DNA of 38,169 nucleotides from Maribellus luteus (GTDB lineage: Bacteria; Bacteroidota; Bacteroidia; Bacteroidales; Prolixibacteraceae): the NCBI RefSeq assembly GCF_003576475.1, contig NZ_QWGR01000026.1, positions 1 through 38,169 of the forward strand, read 5' to 3'. The notes beneath the pieces were generated by a model. That model was not told the DNA's origin. It saw nothing but the letters and a program-made list of their open reading frames with translations, and made no database searches. Below, in pieces: positions 8,362 to 18,900 of the stretch. The position numbers and the translations under genes were made by a program. Within the stretch, counting starts at the first letter, position 1; each line of letters opens with the position of its first letter.

Positions 8362-9807
8362 ATGAAAAAAAATAGATATTATAGTTACTTGTATTATTGG
8401 CTAATTGCTTTGCTGCTGTTCCAGGTTTCTTGTAAAAGTCTGGATGAAGATCCGCAAAGTTTTGTTTCGCCTCAAAGCTTTGGAGACTCACCTTCACAAA
8501 TTGAAGCTGCTTATGCGGCATCTCTCAATTACTTATGGGATTATTGGGGAGGCTATGGTTATGGCTATGGTCCCTTTCGCCATGATGATCAACTTGCAGG
8601 AGGTAACTTAAACATAGGACTGGATAATGCTGATGGCTTGTGGCGGGTACATTACGCTGCCTTACACAACATTAACAATGCAATTGCCTCCATTAAAGCG
8701 GGTAATGTAAAAGGGGCAACTGATGAAACAAAAGATTTGCTGTTAGCCCAAGGTTTGTTTTTAAGAGCTCATAATTACTTTATGCTGGTTCGCATGTTTG
8801 GAGGGGTACCGCTAATTACAGATGAAACACCTGATCCAATTTCCAATCTTTTGGCAAGATCATCTGTTGCTGATGTGTATGATTTGATTGTTAGCGATTT
8901 GATTTTTGCATCATCAAAGCTGCCGGAGAGTTGGCCCGGAGAACCCGGAAAACCAACCAAAGGAGCAGCACAAGGAATACTGGCAAAGGTATACCTGACT
9001 ATGGCAACTTATCCGTTGAATGAACCATCAAACTATCAGAAAGCTGCTGATATGGCGTTACAAATCATCGAATCGGAGACCTACTCATTAGTCCCGGGAA
9101 TAACCGATGTATTTAAGCTTGAAAATAAATATGGCCCGGAGATGATGTGGAGTTACAATTCAACTTATGATGATATTGCTACCGACCCGCAAATTTGGGC
9201 TCCTTCAGTTTATGCTGATGGCGGCTGGGGTGACGCAGCTATTGATACTACTTTTGAACATGGCTGGCCCGGTCAGGCGCGCAAAGATGCCTATCTTCTT
9301 TTAGAATGGGAAGGAGTTCCTTATACCGATTTTGCAGAACAAGCACCCTTTTGTAAGAAGTTTTTCTTCTACTTGTCAGAGGATGACTTCAACGGTTATT
9401 CGTCAACAATGAACTGGCCCGTGATAAGGTATGCTGATGTTCTTTTGATCTACGCAGAAGCCGCAAACATGGCTAACGGAGGTCCTACTGACAAGGCTGT
9501 TGACGCCATCAACCAGGTAATTGATCGAGCAAATAATTATGAGGAGAATCCACTTCATCCGAAGCTAACTACAGCGATGAGCCAAGCCGATTTTGATGCC
9601 GCTGTTATTCAGGAGCGGAGTTGGGAGTTGGTGTTCGAAAACGCTGACCGCTGGTTTGATATCTGTCGTAAGCGAATTTTGGATCAGGTAACTGCTCGCC
9701 CTGACTACTTAGCCAATTTTAGCAATGATGATTACTTGTTTCCGATTCCGGAAATCGATCTGAATCTGAATGAACTACTGGAGCAAAATCCAGGATACAG
9801 CAATTAA
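8362..9807 (+). CDS. SusD/RagB-family surface glycan- or peptide-binding lipoprotein
   Basis: The 481-residue product has a lipoprotein signal (lipobox FQVSC, Cys near residue 24) and SusD-family landmarks. These are a TPR-like helical N-terminal half (LLLAQGLFLRAHNYFMLVRM near 130), the conserved WPVIRYADVLLIYAEAAN near 355, ERSWELVFENADRWFDICR near 425, and a C-terminal LFPIPEIDLNLN to QNPGYSN. It should form the extracellular lid over the SusC barrel. The cargo cannot be read from the sequence; RagB-like members bind peptides and SusD-like members bind glycans. It is tightly coupled to susC. Confidence 0.95.
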   Translation: MKKNRYYSYLYYWLIALLLFQVSCKSLDEDPQSFVSPQSFGDSPSQIEAAYAASLNYLWDYWGGYGYGYGPFRHDDQLAGGNLNIGLDNADGLWRVHYAALHNINNAIASIKAGNVKGATDETKDLLLAQGLFLRAHNYFMLVRMFGGVPLITDETPDPISNLLARSSVADVYDLIVSDLIFASSKLPESWPGEPGKPTKGAAQGILAKVYLTMATYPLNEPSNYQKAADMALQIIESETYSLVPGITDVFKLENKYGPEMMWSYNSTYDDIATDPQIWAPSVYADGGWGDAAIDTTFEHGWPGQARKDAYLLLEWEGVPYTDFAEQAPFCKKFFFYLSEDDFNGYSSTMNWPVIRYADVLLIYAEAANMANGGPTDKAVDAINQVIDRANNYEENPLHPKLTTAMSQADFDAAVIQERSWELVFENADRWFDICRKRILDQVTARPDYLANFSNDDYLFPIPEIDLNLNELLEQNPGYSN

Positions 9808-9910
9808 TTTTTGAGTTTGGAAGTCTGGCTGGACTCCTAACAAACACTGCAAATATATGCTGAGCCGTTTGTCGGCTTGGCATATATCCCTGCCTTTACT
9901 TGGTTATACC

Positions 9911-12325
9911 ATGATTAGATTTTTTGTGACACGCAGGATTACGATGTTCTGTGAGCTGGGAATTGTATGGGCATTTTTGTTTTTGACAACTTGTAACAAT
10001 CCGAATCAGAAGCTCACAAATGCCGAGGATTCTTGGGGAAGAATAGGTCCCGGAGGTGGAGGTTCAACCTTTATTCCTACTTTTTCATACCATACTGCTG
10101 ATGAGTTTATTGTGCGGTGTGATATGACTGGTTCTTATCTTACCGTGAATGGGGGAGAGTCTTACTCTCAAGTGAATGTGCCTAATGGAGCAGCAGCTTA
10201 TGCCTTTGACCCAATTGATCGCGAGACAATTTACGTGGGATCGAATAAACTAATTCGGTCTAAAGATGGCGGAAATACCTGGGAACAAATATTTCCTCCT
10301 AAAGAAGAGGTGGTTGAGGAATATTTTTTGGGCGATCATGCTAATTATCACCTAAGAACCAAATTGTCGGAAACGGATAATGTCGATAACAGTCGAATAC
10401 AAATGATTCGGATTGATCCGGTTAAGCCCGAAAATATTTACCTGGGGAAAGGAGATCGGTTTATTTGTTCGTTTAACGCAGGAAAAAGCTGGCATGAGAT
10501 TTCTTTGGATACGCCACTGATTTATAGCTATGCTTCTCAGACAGGTGATGAAATTTATCTTTTTACTCATAAGTCACTATTTGTATTTAATCGAAATGAT
10601 AAGTCATTGACATCTAATACACTTCCTGAATATATGAGCTCCATTGCATCTGTAACTGGAGGTGTAAAGGCCGAAGATGGTAAGGTCGTATTCTACTCAC
10701 TTCATCAGCGTGAATCAACTCAAAATGAATTTGCTCCAACAGACGTGTTTTTAACGGAGGACTTTGGTGTTAGCTGGAATCGAATTGATTCTCCTTTGAT
10801 TGGCAATGAGGAAGGTGGGGAAGTGCCAAGCTATAGTCAAATTGCTTGTGCCGAGAATGATGCTGCTAAAGTTTATTTGATCGCAAATCGTTATTTGGGT
10901 GAAGAGGAAGATGGAACCCGAAAATTTTGGTATGGAGCCTTAGCATCTGCTGATGCCGGTGAACATTGGAAGTGGGTTTGGAAAGGAGGAGGTGGCTCTG
11001 GTCAATATGGAATAAAAGATGGTCTGGACGCTGAAAACCTGGAAGATGCATGGGTGAAAGAAGCTTTTGGTGGAGAATATATTCGTTTGATTGATGTTGG
11101 GGTTTACCCGGAGGATGGTAATGTTGCAATTGTAACAGATTGGTATCGTACAATGAAGACGATGGATGGAGGCAAAAGCTGGAAGGAAGTGTATAGCCAA
11201 TCTCATGAGGATAAAACCTACACAAGCCGAGGAATGGACGTTACCACTTCTTATGGGGTTCATTTTGATCCTTGGGATAGCAGTCATCTGGCAGTAAGTT
11301 TTACCGATATCGGATTTCATCATTCTTATAATGAGGGTGAAAGCTGGAAGCGATCAATTGCAGGAGTTCCAGGTCGTTGGGTCAATACTTGCTATTGGAT
11401 GGTATTCGATCCTTCCGTACGGGGAAAAGTTTGGTCCGCATGGTCTTCGATGCATGATTTTCCCCGAGGGAAAATGACTCGCTCGCCGAAATGGAAAGAA
11501 CATGCTCTAGGAGGAGTTTGCCTCTCTGTTGATGGCGGCGACTCCTGGGAACCACTGATTGAGGGGATGGGGAGTGACTCTCCAGTGACTTCCATAGTAC
11601 TGGATCCTTTCTCTTGCCCAAATCATCGGACGCTTTATGCAAGTGTTTACAGCAAAGGAGTATATAAATCAACCGATGATGGACATAGTTGGACATTAAT
11701 GAACCAGGGAATTGAGGATCCAACGGGCTCTTTTGAATTAAGCCTGTCAGAGAACGGTGATTTGTTCCTGGTTGTCTGTCCCACGCCAAAGCATAGCGAT
11801 GGAAAGCAAGGACGGGCTTATAGTCAGGGGGCAGTATATAAATCGGTGAATGGTGCTGAAACCTGGGAGCAACTTCATGTAACGGAGCAAGCCATATTTC
11901 CAAATGGAATGGCTGTTGATCCTTTAAACCCGGATAGACTTTATCTGGCTTGTTGGTCCGATATTTTTCTGAGTGATTTGATTGGAGCCGATGTGGCCCG
12001 GGAAACCGGCGGAAATGAGTTGATCGATATGGCTGGAGGGGTGTGGACTTCCGCAGATAGTGGTAAAACTTGGGAACAACTGTTGGACAATGATCTATAT
12101 GTCTATGATGTAACCGTTGATCCATATCATCCAGGGCGTCTTTATTGCTGCACGTTCAATCAGGCCGCATACCGCAGTGATGATTACGGACACAGCTGGC
12201 ATAAGATTAAAGGTTACGATTTTCACTGGGGACATCGTGTTGTTATTGATGAGAATGACTTGGATAAAATCTACATTACCACTTTTGGATCGAGTGTTTG
12301 GCATGGTCTGTCAGCAACAGAGTAG
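9911..12325 (+). CDS. Asp-box beta-propeller lipoprotein, GH74/sortilin-like
   Basis: I chose the second ATG (9911), giving 804 residues with a lipoprotein signal ending in lipobox LTTC; an upstream ATG at 9857 adds 18 residues. The body carries about eleven Asp-box repeats of the S-x-D-x-G-x-x-W type (SKDGGNTW, TEDFGVSW, SADAGEHW, TMDGGKSW, SVDGGDSW, STDDGHSW, SDDYGHSW and others), consistent with two seven-bladed propellers. Near the N-terminus is GPGGGG then CDMTGSY (Asp codon at 10121), and near the start of the second half FTDIGFHHS (Asp codon at 11306). GH74 enzymes carry catalytic Asp residues at comparable places (DIGG motifs). This supports a glycoside hydrolase, though a non-catalytic sortilin-like binding role is possible. 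The next gene is its paralogue. Confidence 0.8.
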   Translation: MIRFFVTRRITMFCELGIVWAFLFLTTCNNPNQKLTNAEDSWGRIGPGGGGSTFIPTFSYHTADEFIVRCDMTGSYLTVNGGESYSQVNVPNGAAAYAFDPIDRETIYVGSNKLIRSKDGGNTWEQIFPPKEEVVEEYFLGDHANYHLRTKLSETDNVDNSRIQMIRIDPVKPENIYLGKGDRFICSFNAGKSWHEISLDTPLIYSYASQTGDEIYLFTHKSLFVFNRNDKSLTSNTLPEYMSSIASVTGGVKAEDGKVVFYSLHQRESTQNEFAPTDVFLTEDFGVSWNRIDSPLIGNEEGGEVPSYSQIACAENDAAKVYLIANRYLGEEEDGTRKFWYGALASADAGEHWKWVWKGGGGSGQYGIKDGLDAENLEDAWVKEAFGGEYIRLIDVGVYPEDGNVAIVTDWYRTMKTMDGGKSWKEVYSQSHEDKTYTSRGMDVTTSYGVHFDPWDSSHLAVSFTDIGFHHSYNEGESWKRSIAGVPGRWVNTCYWMVFDPSVRGKVWSAWSSMHDFPRGKMTRSPKWKEHALGGVCLSVDGGDSWEPLIEGMGSDSPVTSIVLDPFSCPNHRTLYASVYSKGVYKSTDDGHSWTLMNQGIEDPTGSFELSLSENGDLFLVVCPTPKHSDGKQGRAYSQGAVYKSVNGAETWEQLHVTEQAIFPNGMAVDPLNPDRLYLACWSDIFLSDLIGADVARETGGNELIDMAGGVWTSADSGKTWEQLLDNDLYVYDVTVDPYHPGRLYCCTFNQAAYRSDDYGHSWHKIKGYDFHWGHRVVIDENDLDKIYITTFGSSVWHGLSATE

Positions 12326-12337
12326 GAGTTAGTTACA

Positions 12338-14770
12338 ATGGCAAAAGATCATCAAATAATTCAAGTGCAGGACTATCAGAAAATCCTTCGAGTGCTTTTT
12401 TTGATTGCCTTGGTTTCTATCTGTTTTTACGAGATAAGCTCGTGTTATTCATTGACTAGTGACCAGAGGCCTTTAGGCGAAGGAGCAGATGGTGATTGGG
12501 AGTATGTTGGCCCTGGCGGAGGTGGAGCAATGTTTTGCCCTACAGTAAGCCCGCATAATCCTAAGATTGCCTTGGTGAGTTGTGATATGACTGGTTCTTT
12601 TATAACCTACAATGGAGGCCAATCATGGCGAATGTTCAATCTTCGCGGGGCGGTCAGCTTTTTCGTGTTTGATCCGGTTGATTCAAATACTATCTACGCA
12701 AATTCCATCGGTTTATTCAAAAGTATTGATAAAGGAATTAGCTGGAGCCTTGTATACCCATCGCCAGAGAAGGTTGTTGGCCTTGTTTCCAAAGGAGATC
12801 ATGCCCAGGAAAAGATTGTTACCAAGGATAGGACGGAAAGCAGCGTTCTTGCTCTGGCTGTTGATCCGGCTAACTCTGAAAAGTTATTTGCTGTTATCAA
12901 GAGTGATGGTTTGACAGCCCTGTTTATTTCGAATGATGGAGGATTGCATTGGAAGAAAGAGCGGGATTTAGAAGATGGCATCCAAAATGTTTTCATTCGC
13001 CCATTATCTCCAATAAATGACCGTACAATATTCGTTACGGGAAAGAACTCCGTGTTTGTTCGAAAAGATGGGATCTGGAAAAGAAATTCAGTTCCATCAG
13101 GCGTAAAGTATGTGACCAATTATTCGGCTGGATACAATTCAACGGAGGATAAATTTATCATTTATGCTATTTCCGGTAAAGGCTATTTTAATGCAACCAA
13201 GGAGCTTTTAGGAATTTTTTACAGCGAAGATGGTGGTGAAACATGGGAAAACCGTCAGGGGGGGCTTCTTCGTTTGAATGAAGAAGGAGCAGCTGCCCCG
13301 GAGTGGAGAAGCATTTCGACATGTCGCGATAATCCAGAGGTTGTCTATGTGTCCTTTAACAACTTGACGATCGATAAACAAACAGAAGCAATTGGAGTTG
13401 CTAAAAGCCAGGATTATGGTCAAACTTGGGAGTTATCCTGGATTGACCAATTCTCAAATGGGAAAAGCTTTCCTGCTGCAAATTTTCATGGGGGCTGGTT
13501 GAATGAACGCTTTGGCCCGGGCTGGGGCGAAAATCCTTTTGCCATTGGCGTTGCTCCTACAAATCCCAATATTGTCTACACAACAGACTTTGGACGAACA
13601 ATTAAAACAACTGATGGAGGTAAAAACTGGCAACAAGTTTATAGCAATAAATTGGAAAATGGGGGTTGGCGTTCCAAGGGGTTACAAGTGACCACCGGTT
13701 ACGGAATCGTGTTTGACCCTTTTGATCAAAAGCATGTTTTTCTGCTGAACACCGATACCGGATTGATGGAAAGTTTTGATGGTGGTGAGAGTTGGGAGAG
13801 TGCAACCCGAAATAATGGGATTCCTGCACAGTGGATAAACAGCACTTACTGGCTGGTGTTTGATCCGGACATAGCCGGAAGAGTTTGGGCGGTTATGAGT
13901 GGAACGCATGATCTTCCAAGGCCTAAAATGTGGAGAACTGGAGGAATCGGGAATTTTAAGGGAGGGATTTTATTCTCCGAAAATGCAGGTCGTACATGGA
14001 CTTCTGTAAGCAATCAACTTGGAGAGGCTGCTTTTACACATATTGTTCTTGATGAGGATAGTGATCCGGATCAGCGAATTTTATATGCCTGTGCCTTTGG
14101 AAAAGGAGTATATAAATCGGTTGATGGCGGACAGAGTTGGCAACTGAAGAATAAAGGAATAAGAGGAAATGAGCCATTTGCTTGGAGGATTGAAAGGCGG
14201 AAGCAGGATGGCGTTCTGTTTCTGATTCAGAGCAGACGAAGCGAGGATGGAAGTATTGGGAATGAGGATGACGGTGCTCTTTATCGTTCAGATGACAATG
14301 CGGAAACCTGGCAAGAAGTAAAAATGCCTTCTGGTGTCAATGCGCCAACTTCTTTGATAATAGATGCTTTCGATTCCAAGCACTTTCTGCTATCTGCCTG
14401 GGGACGAAAAACAGATGGGAAGTTTTCCCCTGATCAGGGTGGAGAAATTTACCTTTCGCATGACGAAGGAAAAACATGGTCGAATGTTTTGGTTGAAGAT
14501 CAGCATATTCATGACCTCAGTTATGATCCCCGAAACAAAACCTATTATGCTTGTGGTTTCAATGGTTCAGCCTATCGCTCAGTTGATGGGGGCAGAAGCT
14601 GGATCCGAATAAAGGGATACAATTTCAAGTGGGGGAAACGAGTGGAGATTGATCCCAATGATCCGAATAAAATATTCATTATCACATTTGGAGGTGGTGT
14701 TTGGCATGGTCCTGCGAAAGGAACCCAGCAAACGATTGAAGATATCAAGACACCAAAACTTGCCTATTGA
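12338..14770 (+). CDS. Second Asp-box beta-propeller lipoprotein, paralogue of the preceding gene
   Basis: The 810-residue product has an N-terminal membrane segment (VLFLIALVSICFYEI) ending in lipobox ISSC. It shares the layout of its upstream neighbour: GPGGGGAMF, then CDMTGSF (Asp codon at 12584), about twelve Asp boxes (TYNGGQSW, SNDGGLHW, SEDGGETW, TTDGGKNW, SFDGGESW, SVDGGQSW, SHDEGKTW, SVDGGRSW and others), and NTDTGLMES opening the second half (Asp codon at 13754). The conserved endings (GYDFHWGHRVVID in one, GYNFKWGKRVEID in the other) show tandem duplication. It starts 12 bases after the first copy. The pair have clearly diverged, which suggests two specificities or an enzyme plus a binding protein. 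GH74-like activity is inferred, not shown. Confidence 0.8.
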   Translation: MAKDHQIIQVQDYQKILRVLFLIALVSICFYEISSCYSLTSDQRPLGEGADGDWEYVGPGGGGAMFCPTVSPHNPKIALVSCDMTGSFITYNGGQSWRMFNLRGAVSFFVFDPVDSNTIYANSIGLFKSIDKGISWSLVYPSPEKVVGLVSKGDHAQEKIVTKDRTESSVLALAVDPANSEKLFAVIKSDGLTALFISNDGGLHWKKERDLEDGIQNVFIRPLSPINDRTIFVTGKNSVFVRKDGIWKRNSVPSGVKYVTNYSAGYNSTEDKFIIYAISGKGYFNATKELLGIFYSEDGGETWENRQGGLLRLNEEGAAAPEWRSISTCRDNPEVVYVSFNNLTIDKQTEAIGVAKSQDYGQTWELSWIDQFSNGKSFPAANFHGGWLNERFGPGWGENPFAIGVAPTNPNIVYTTDFGRTIKTTDGGKNWQQVYSNKLENGGWRSKGLQVTTGYGIVFDPFDQKHVFLLNTDTGLMESFDGGESWESATRNNGIPAQWINSTYWLVFDPDIAGRVWAVMSGTHDLPRPKMWRTGGIGNFKGGILFSENAGRTWTSVSNQLGEAAFTHIVLDEDSDPDQRILYACAFGKGVYKSVDGGQSWQLKNKGIRGNEPFAWRIERRKQDGVLFLIQSRRSEDGSIGNEDDGALYRSDDNAETWQEVKMPSGVNAPTSLIIDAFDSKHFLLSAWGRKTDGKFSPDQGGEIYLSHDEGKTWSNVLVEDQHIHDLSYDPRNKTYYACGFNGSAYRSVDGGRSWIRIKGYNFKWGKRVEIDPNDPNKIFIITFGGGVWHGPAKGTQQTIEDIKTPKLAY

Positions 14771-14812
14771 ATGAGAAGAAATCAAAAATGTATTCACTTA
14801 AACTTAGATAAA

Positions 14813-15979
14813 ATGAAATCTGTAATAACTAAACTACTTATTATTCTGTGTTTTACTTTTTCGATAGAAATTGCCAATGCACAAGTTCAAATAGCTGAAG
14901 GAGATCCTCCGAACAACACGGATTTACCTTTCTTCTTCAAATCAAAACTAGAGCATATTGATGAAGAACTTGCCTTGGTTGAAAAAGGAAAGGTTGAAGC
15001 AGTTGCTATTTCCCCTGGAGGTTTGCCTGTTTATGCGGTGTATTATGGTGAAAAAGAAGAATTTCATTCTCAGGCAAATTATAATTCAGCAGTGGCAGCT
15101 CGAAATCCAGCATATTACGCGCAAAAAGGGCCTGACACAAAGCCGGTCGTTTTTATTATTGGCCCCGTGCACGGTCAGGAAGTTGAGGGAATTGTCGGTG
15201 TGGTCAACTTAATTCATATTGCTGAAACCGGAAAAGATTACCGAGGTCGGGATTGGTCAGAACTACAACAAAAAATTGAGCAATGCCGGGTGATTATTAT
15301 CCCTTGCGCTAATCCGGATGGGCGAAGAAGATGTCCATATGATAGTTTTCTGGGTTTACACGAAGATATGGTCACAAAGTATGGTCAAGGAACGCGAAAA
15401 GACGGTTCCATGTGGGGATGGCCAGGAGCCAAATCCAATCATCCAATGGTGGGTGATGTGGGCATTTTAGGGTCCTATTTCAATGATGCAGGGATCAATA
15501 TTATGCACGATGAATTCTTTCACCCCATGGCAGCTGAGACGAAAGCAATTTTAGAGATCACCAGAAAGGAAGCTCCTGACATGACTGTTACCGTTCATTC
15601 ACATGAAACTCCTCCGGCCATTTATAATCCGATGTATACAGCCTGGTACATGAAGGAACGGGTTTACGATCTCGAAAAAAGGCTGAACAACCGGTACAAA
15701 GAGGCTCAGTTGTCCTTTACGCCGGATTCACTGTTACGCGTTCCTCGCAAGGAAGATGATGAGTTTCCGCCACATGACAGTTTCAACTTGGTTTGTGCCT
15801 TGCATAATCTTTCAGGGACCATGGCTTTTGCTTATGAAAATAACGATGGAACGATCTCAGATCGCATTCCGGAGCCATTTGTAACTTATGAAGACATTCT
15901 GGATATCCAGCTACTGTTGTATGATGAAATGTTGGATTATGCACTGAACGACCGTTTGTACTGGACCCTTGAAGAATAG
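14813..15979 (+). CDS. Secreted M14-family zinc carboxypeptidase
   Basis: I chose the ATG at 14813 (388 residues) because a clean signal peptide follows (KLLIILCFTFSIEIANAQ); an ATG at 14771, directly after the previous stop, would add 14 residues. Zinc ligands of the M14 fold are visible: the HxxE pair in GPVHGQEVEG (His at about residue 120) and the later His in TVHSHETPP (about residues 262-264). NPDGRRRCPY fits the substrate-binding loop, and the Glu in MAFAYENND is the likely general base. The enzyme should remove C-terminal residues from peptides, or cleave a peptide side chain on a larger conjugate, in the periplasm or outside the cell. It lies in the operon between the propellers and the DUF5107 protein. 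Confidence 0.88.
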   Translation: MKSVITKLLIILCFTFSIEIANAQVQIAEGDPPNNTDLPFFFKSKLEHIDEELALVEKGKVEAVAISPGGLPVYAVYYGEKEEFHSQANYNSAVAARNPAYYAQKGPDTKPVVFIIGPVHGQEVEGIVGVVNLIHIAETGKDYRGRDWSELQQKIEQCRVIIIPCANPDGRRRCPYDSFLGLHEDMVTKYGQGTRKDGSMWGWPGAKSNHPMVGDVGILGSYFNDAGINIMHDEFFHPMAAETKAILEITRKEAPDMTVTVHSHETPPAIYNPMYTAWYMKERVYDLEKRLNNRYKEAQLSFTPDSLLRVPRKEDDEFPPHDSFNLVCALHNLSGTMAFAYENNDGTISDRIPEPFVTYEDILDIQLLLYDEMLDYALNDRLYWTLEE

Positions 15980-15982
15980 ATT

Positions 15983-18900
15983 ATGAAGCAATTATTATTA
16001 CTAACTGCACTTGGTCTGTTGTTGATCTCCAGTTGGGGATTTTCACAGCCTAACACACTTGTTCGTGAGTATCAAAAAGTATTTACAAGCTATCCGTTTT
16101 CTGATCCTGACCCGATTCCAAACATGGGAAAGTTTTACCCCTATTATCGGTACGATGGTTATACCAATGAACCTCGGCAGATGGAATGGAAAGTTGTTGA
16201 GCTCGAAAATGATTTTCTGAAAGTTCAGATTTTACCCGAAATCGGAGGTAAAATATGGACTGCAATTGACAAGACTACAGGAAAATCATTTCTGTATGAT
16301 AATCAGGTAGTCAAATTTAGAGATGTTGCCATGCGTGGCCCATGGACAAGTGGGGGAATTGAAGCAAACTATGGAATTATGGGACATACTCCCAATTGTG
16401 CAACGCCGGTGGATTATCAAATCCTAAAAAAGGATGATGGAAGTGTAAGTTGCATCGTTGGAGTTTTGGATTTGTTGACGCGTACCAGTTGGCGATTGGA
16501 AATAAACCTTCCAAATGATAAGGCTTATTTTACCACGCGTTCGTTTTGGTACAACTCTTCGGAACTAGAACAACCTTATTATACCTGGATGAATGCGGCC
16601 ATCAAAGCAAAAGGCAACCTCCAATTCATTTTCCCAGGAACACATCATCTTGGTCATGATGGTGTTGGCGCAAGCTGGCCGTTGGATCAGGCCACGGGGA
16701 AAGATCTTTCATTTTACGAGAACAACAATTTTGGGACTTATAAGTCGTATCACGTTGTCGGAGAACGATCGAATTTTTTTGGCGGCTACTGGCATGACGA
16801 AGATTTTGGGTCTGTTCGTTATTCTACCTATGGAGAGAAACCAGGCCGTAAAGTATGGATTTGGGGACTCTCGCAGGAGGGCATGATTTGGGAAGACCTT
16901 TTAACAGATAATGATGGTCAGTATGTGGAAATTCAAAGTGGACGGCTATTCAACCAGGCTGACGCAAAAAGTACGCAAACGCCCTTCAAACACCGGAGCT
17001 TTTTCCCTCATACCTCTGATACCTGGACTGAGTATTGGTTTCCAACATCAGGAACACAGGGAATTGCAGAGGCCAATCCTTATGGTGTTCTAAATGTAAA
17101 GCAGGATGAAAGTTGGTTAAAGCTTTGGTTTTATCCTTTGCAAACATTAGCTGAAGAGCTTAAAGTTACGAACGGAAGTCGAACAGTTTATACGGCTGAC
17201 TTAACCCTCCAGTCAATGGAGCTCTGGGCTGATTCGATTGCATTCAACGGAAGTATGGATTCTTTAAGGGTCATATTGGGAGAACAAAAGCTGGTATACA
17301 ATGCAAATCCCAAACACAATCAACTGAATCGACCGATGGAGGCTCCGGCTGATTTTGATTGGGAGTCGACTTATGGGCTTTTTCTTCAAGGGAAAGAGAA
17401 AATCAGACAACGGGATTATGTCGCAGGAGAGCCATTCATCGAGAAATGTTTATTGACCAATCCGAACTTCCTGCCGGCTTTGGTTGAGATGGCCTCGTTA
17501 CAATACCGGAAGATGCTTTATGAGGAGGCTTTGCAAACGGTGATAAAAGCTCTTCGAATAGATACCTATGATCCAGGAGCGAACTATTACTATGGTTTGA
17601 TCAATCATCGATTAGGAAATATAACCGACGCAAAAGACGGGTTTGACCTGGCTGCTATGGATATGGGTTTCCGCAGTGCTGCCAATATTGCTTTGGCTTC
17701 ATTGTATCTAAAAGAAGGAGATTTGTCACAAGCAACGGCTCATACTGAGAAGGCGCTTGAGTTCAATGTTAAAGCAGTGGATGCTTATAAGTTGCAAACA
17801 ATCGCTTACCGGTTACAGGGGGAGAGGCAAAAGGCAAGGCTTGTGCTTGAAAAAATTGATTCTTTGGATCCATTAAATCATTTTGCCCGATTTGAACATT
17901 ACCTGTGGGACACAACGGAGGAGGCAAAACAAAACTTCACAGCGCTTGTGCGGTCTGAAATGCCAGATCAAACATATCTTGAGTTGGCTTCTTTTTATTG
18001 GCGATTGGGCTTGAATAATGATGCCATTCAAGTGCTGCAACTGGCACCGCATTCGGTGGAGCAAGCCTATTGGCTGGCTTATCTAACGAATCAACCGGTG
18101 GTATTTGATCAGCTAAACTTGGAACTAAGCTTTCCTTTCCGAGCCGAAACGGCTGAGGTGATAGAGCAACTGCGCAAGAGAGCGGATCATTGGATGTTGA
18201 AATATCACTTGGGACTGATTCATTGGAGTAAAAACAATTTGAACTTGGCGAGTTCTCTTTTTGATAATTGTGGAAGCAAGCCCGAATACGCACCGTTTTA
18301 TGCTGCTCGCTTTAAACTGCAGTCTGAAATTCAAAAAAATAAAAAGGAAGTTGCGCTGGACGATTTGAAATACGCGATGCAACTAGATCGCAATCAATGG
18401 CGCTATGGTAAGTGGTTAATTGAAGCATATTTAGAAAGCCATGATTTTGCAGAAGCCTTAACCATTGCTCGCGATTATTTGTCTCGTTTCCCGGAGAATG
18501 ATCCTTTGGAACTCTTGTATGCCAAATGCTTAATTCGAAATGGCGAGTTTCAAAAGGCTGCCTCTTCTTTGCAGCGCGCACAGATTTTACCCAACGAAGG
18601 TGCAACAGAAGGACGGGAGCTTTATCGGGAAGCACAGTTGATGCTAGCTCTCGATCAGCTGAAGAAATATCAATACAAGCAAGCCCTAGAAATAGTTAAT
18701 AAGGCACTGGAGTGGCCTGAAAATTTAGGAGTGGGGAAACCTTATTCTTCTGAAATTGATGAGCGCTTGGAAAAGTGGATGCTTTACTTGTGTTATGATG
18801 GCTTGAAACGGACCACTGAGGCCAGGCAAATCATTAATGATCTTAGGCAAAATCACCTGTTCTTGGAGAAAGATGGAGGGCATAAGCCAGCCGTAAATGA

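Noticed and set aside
11382-12125. Minus-strand 247-codon frame inside the first propeller
   Set aside because: It is rich in His, Pro and Arg, as expected of an antisense reading of Asp-box repeats, and lies wholly within a strong gene.
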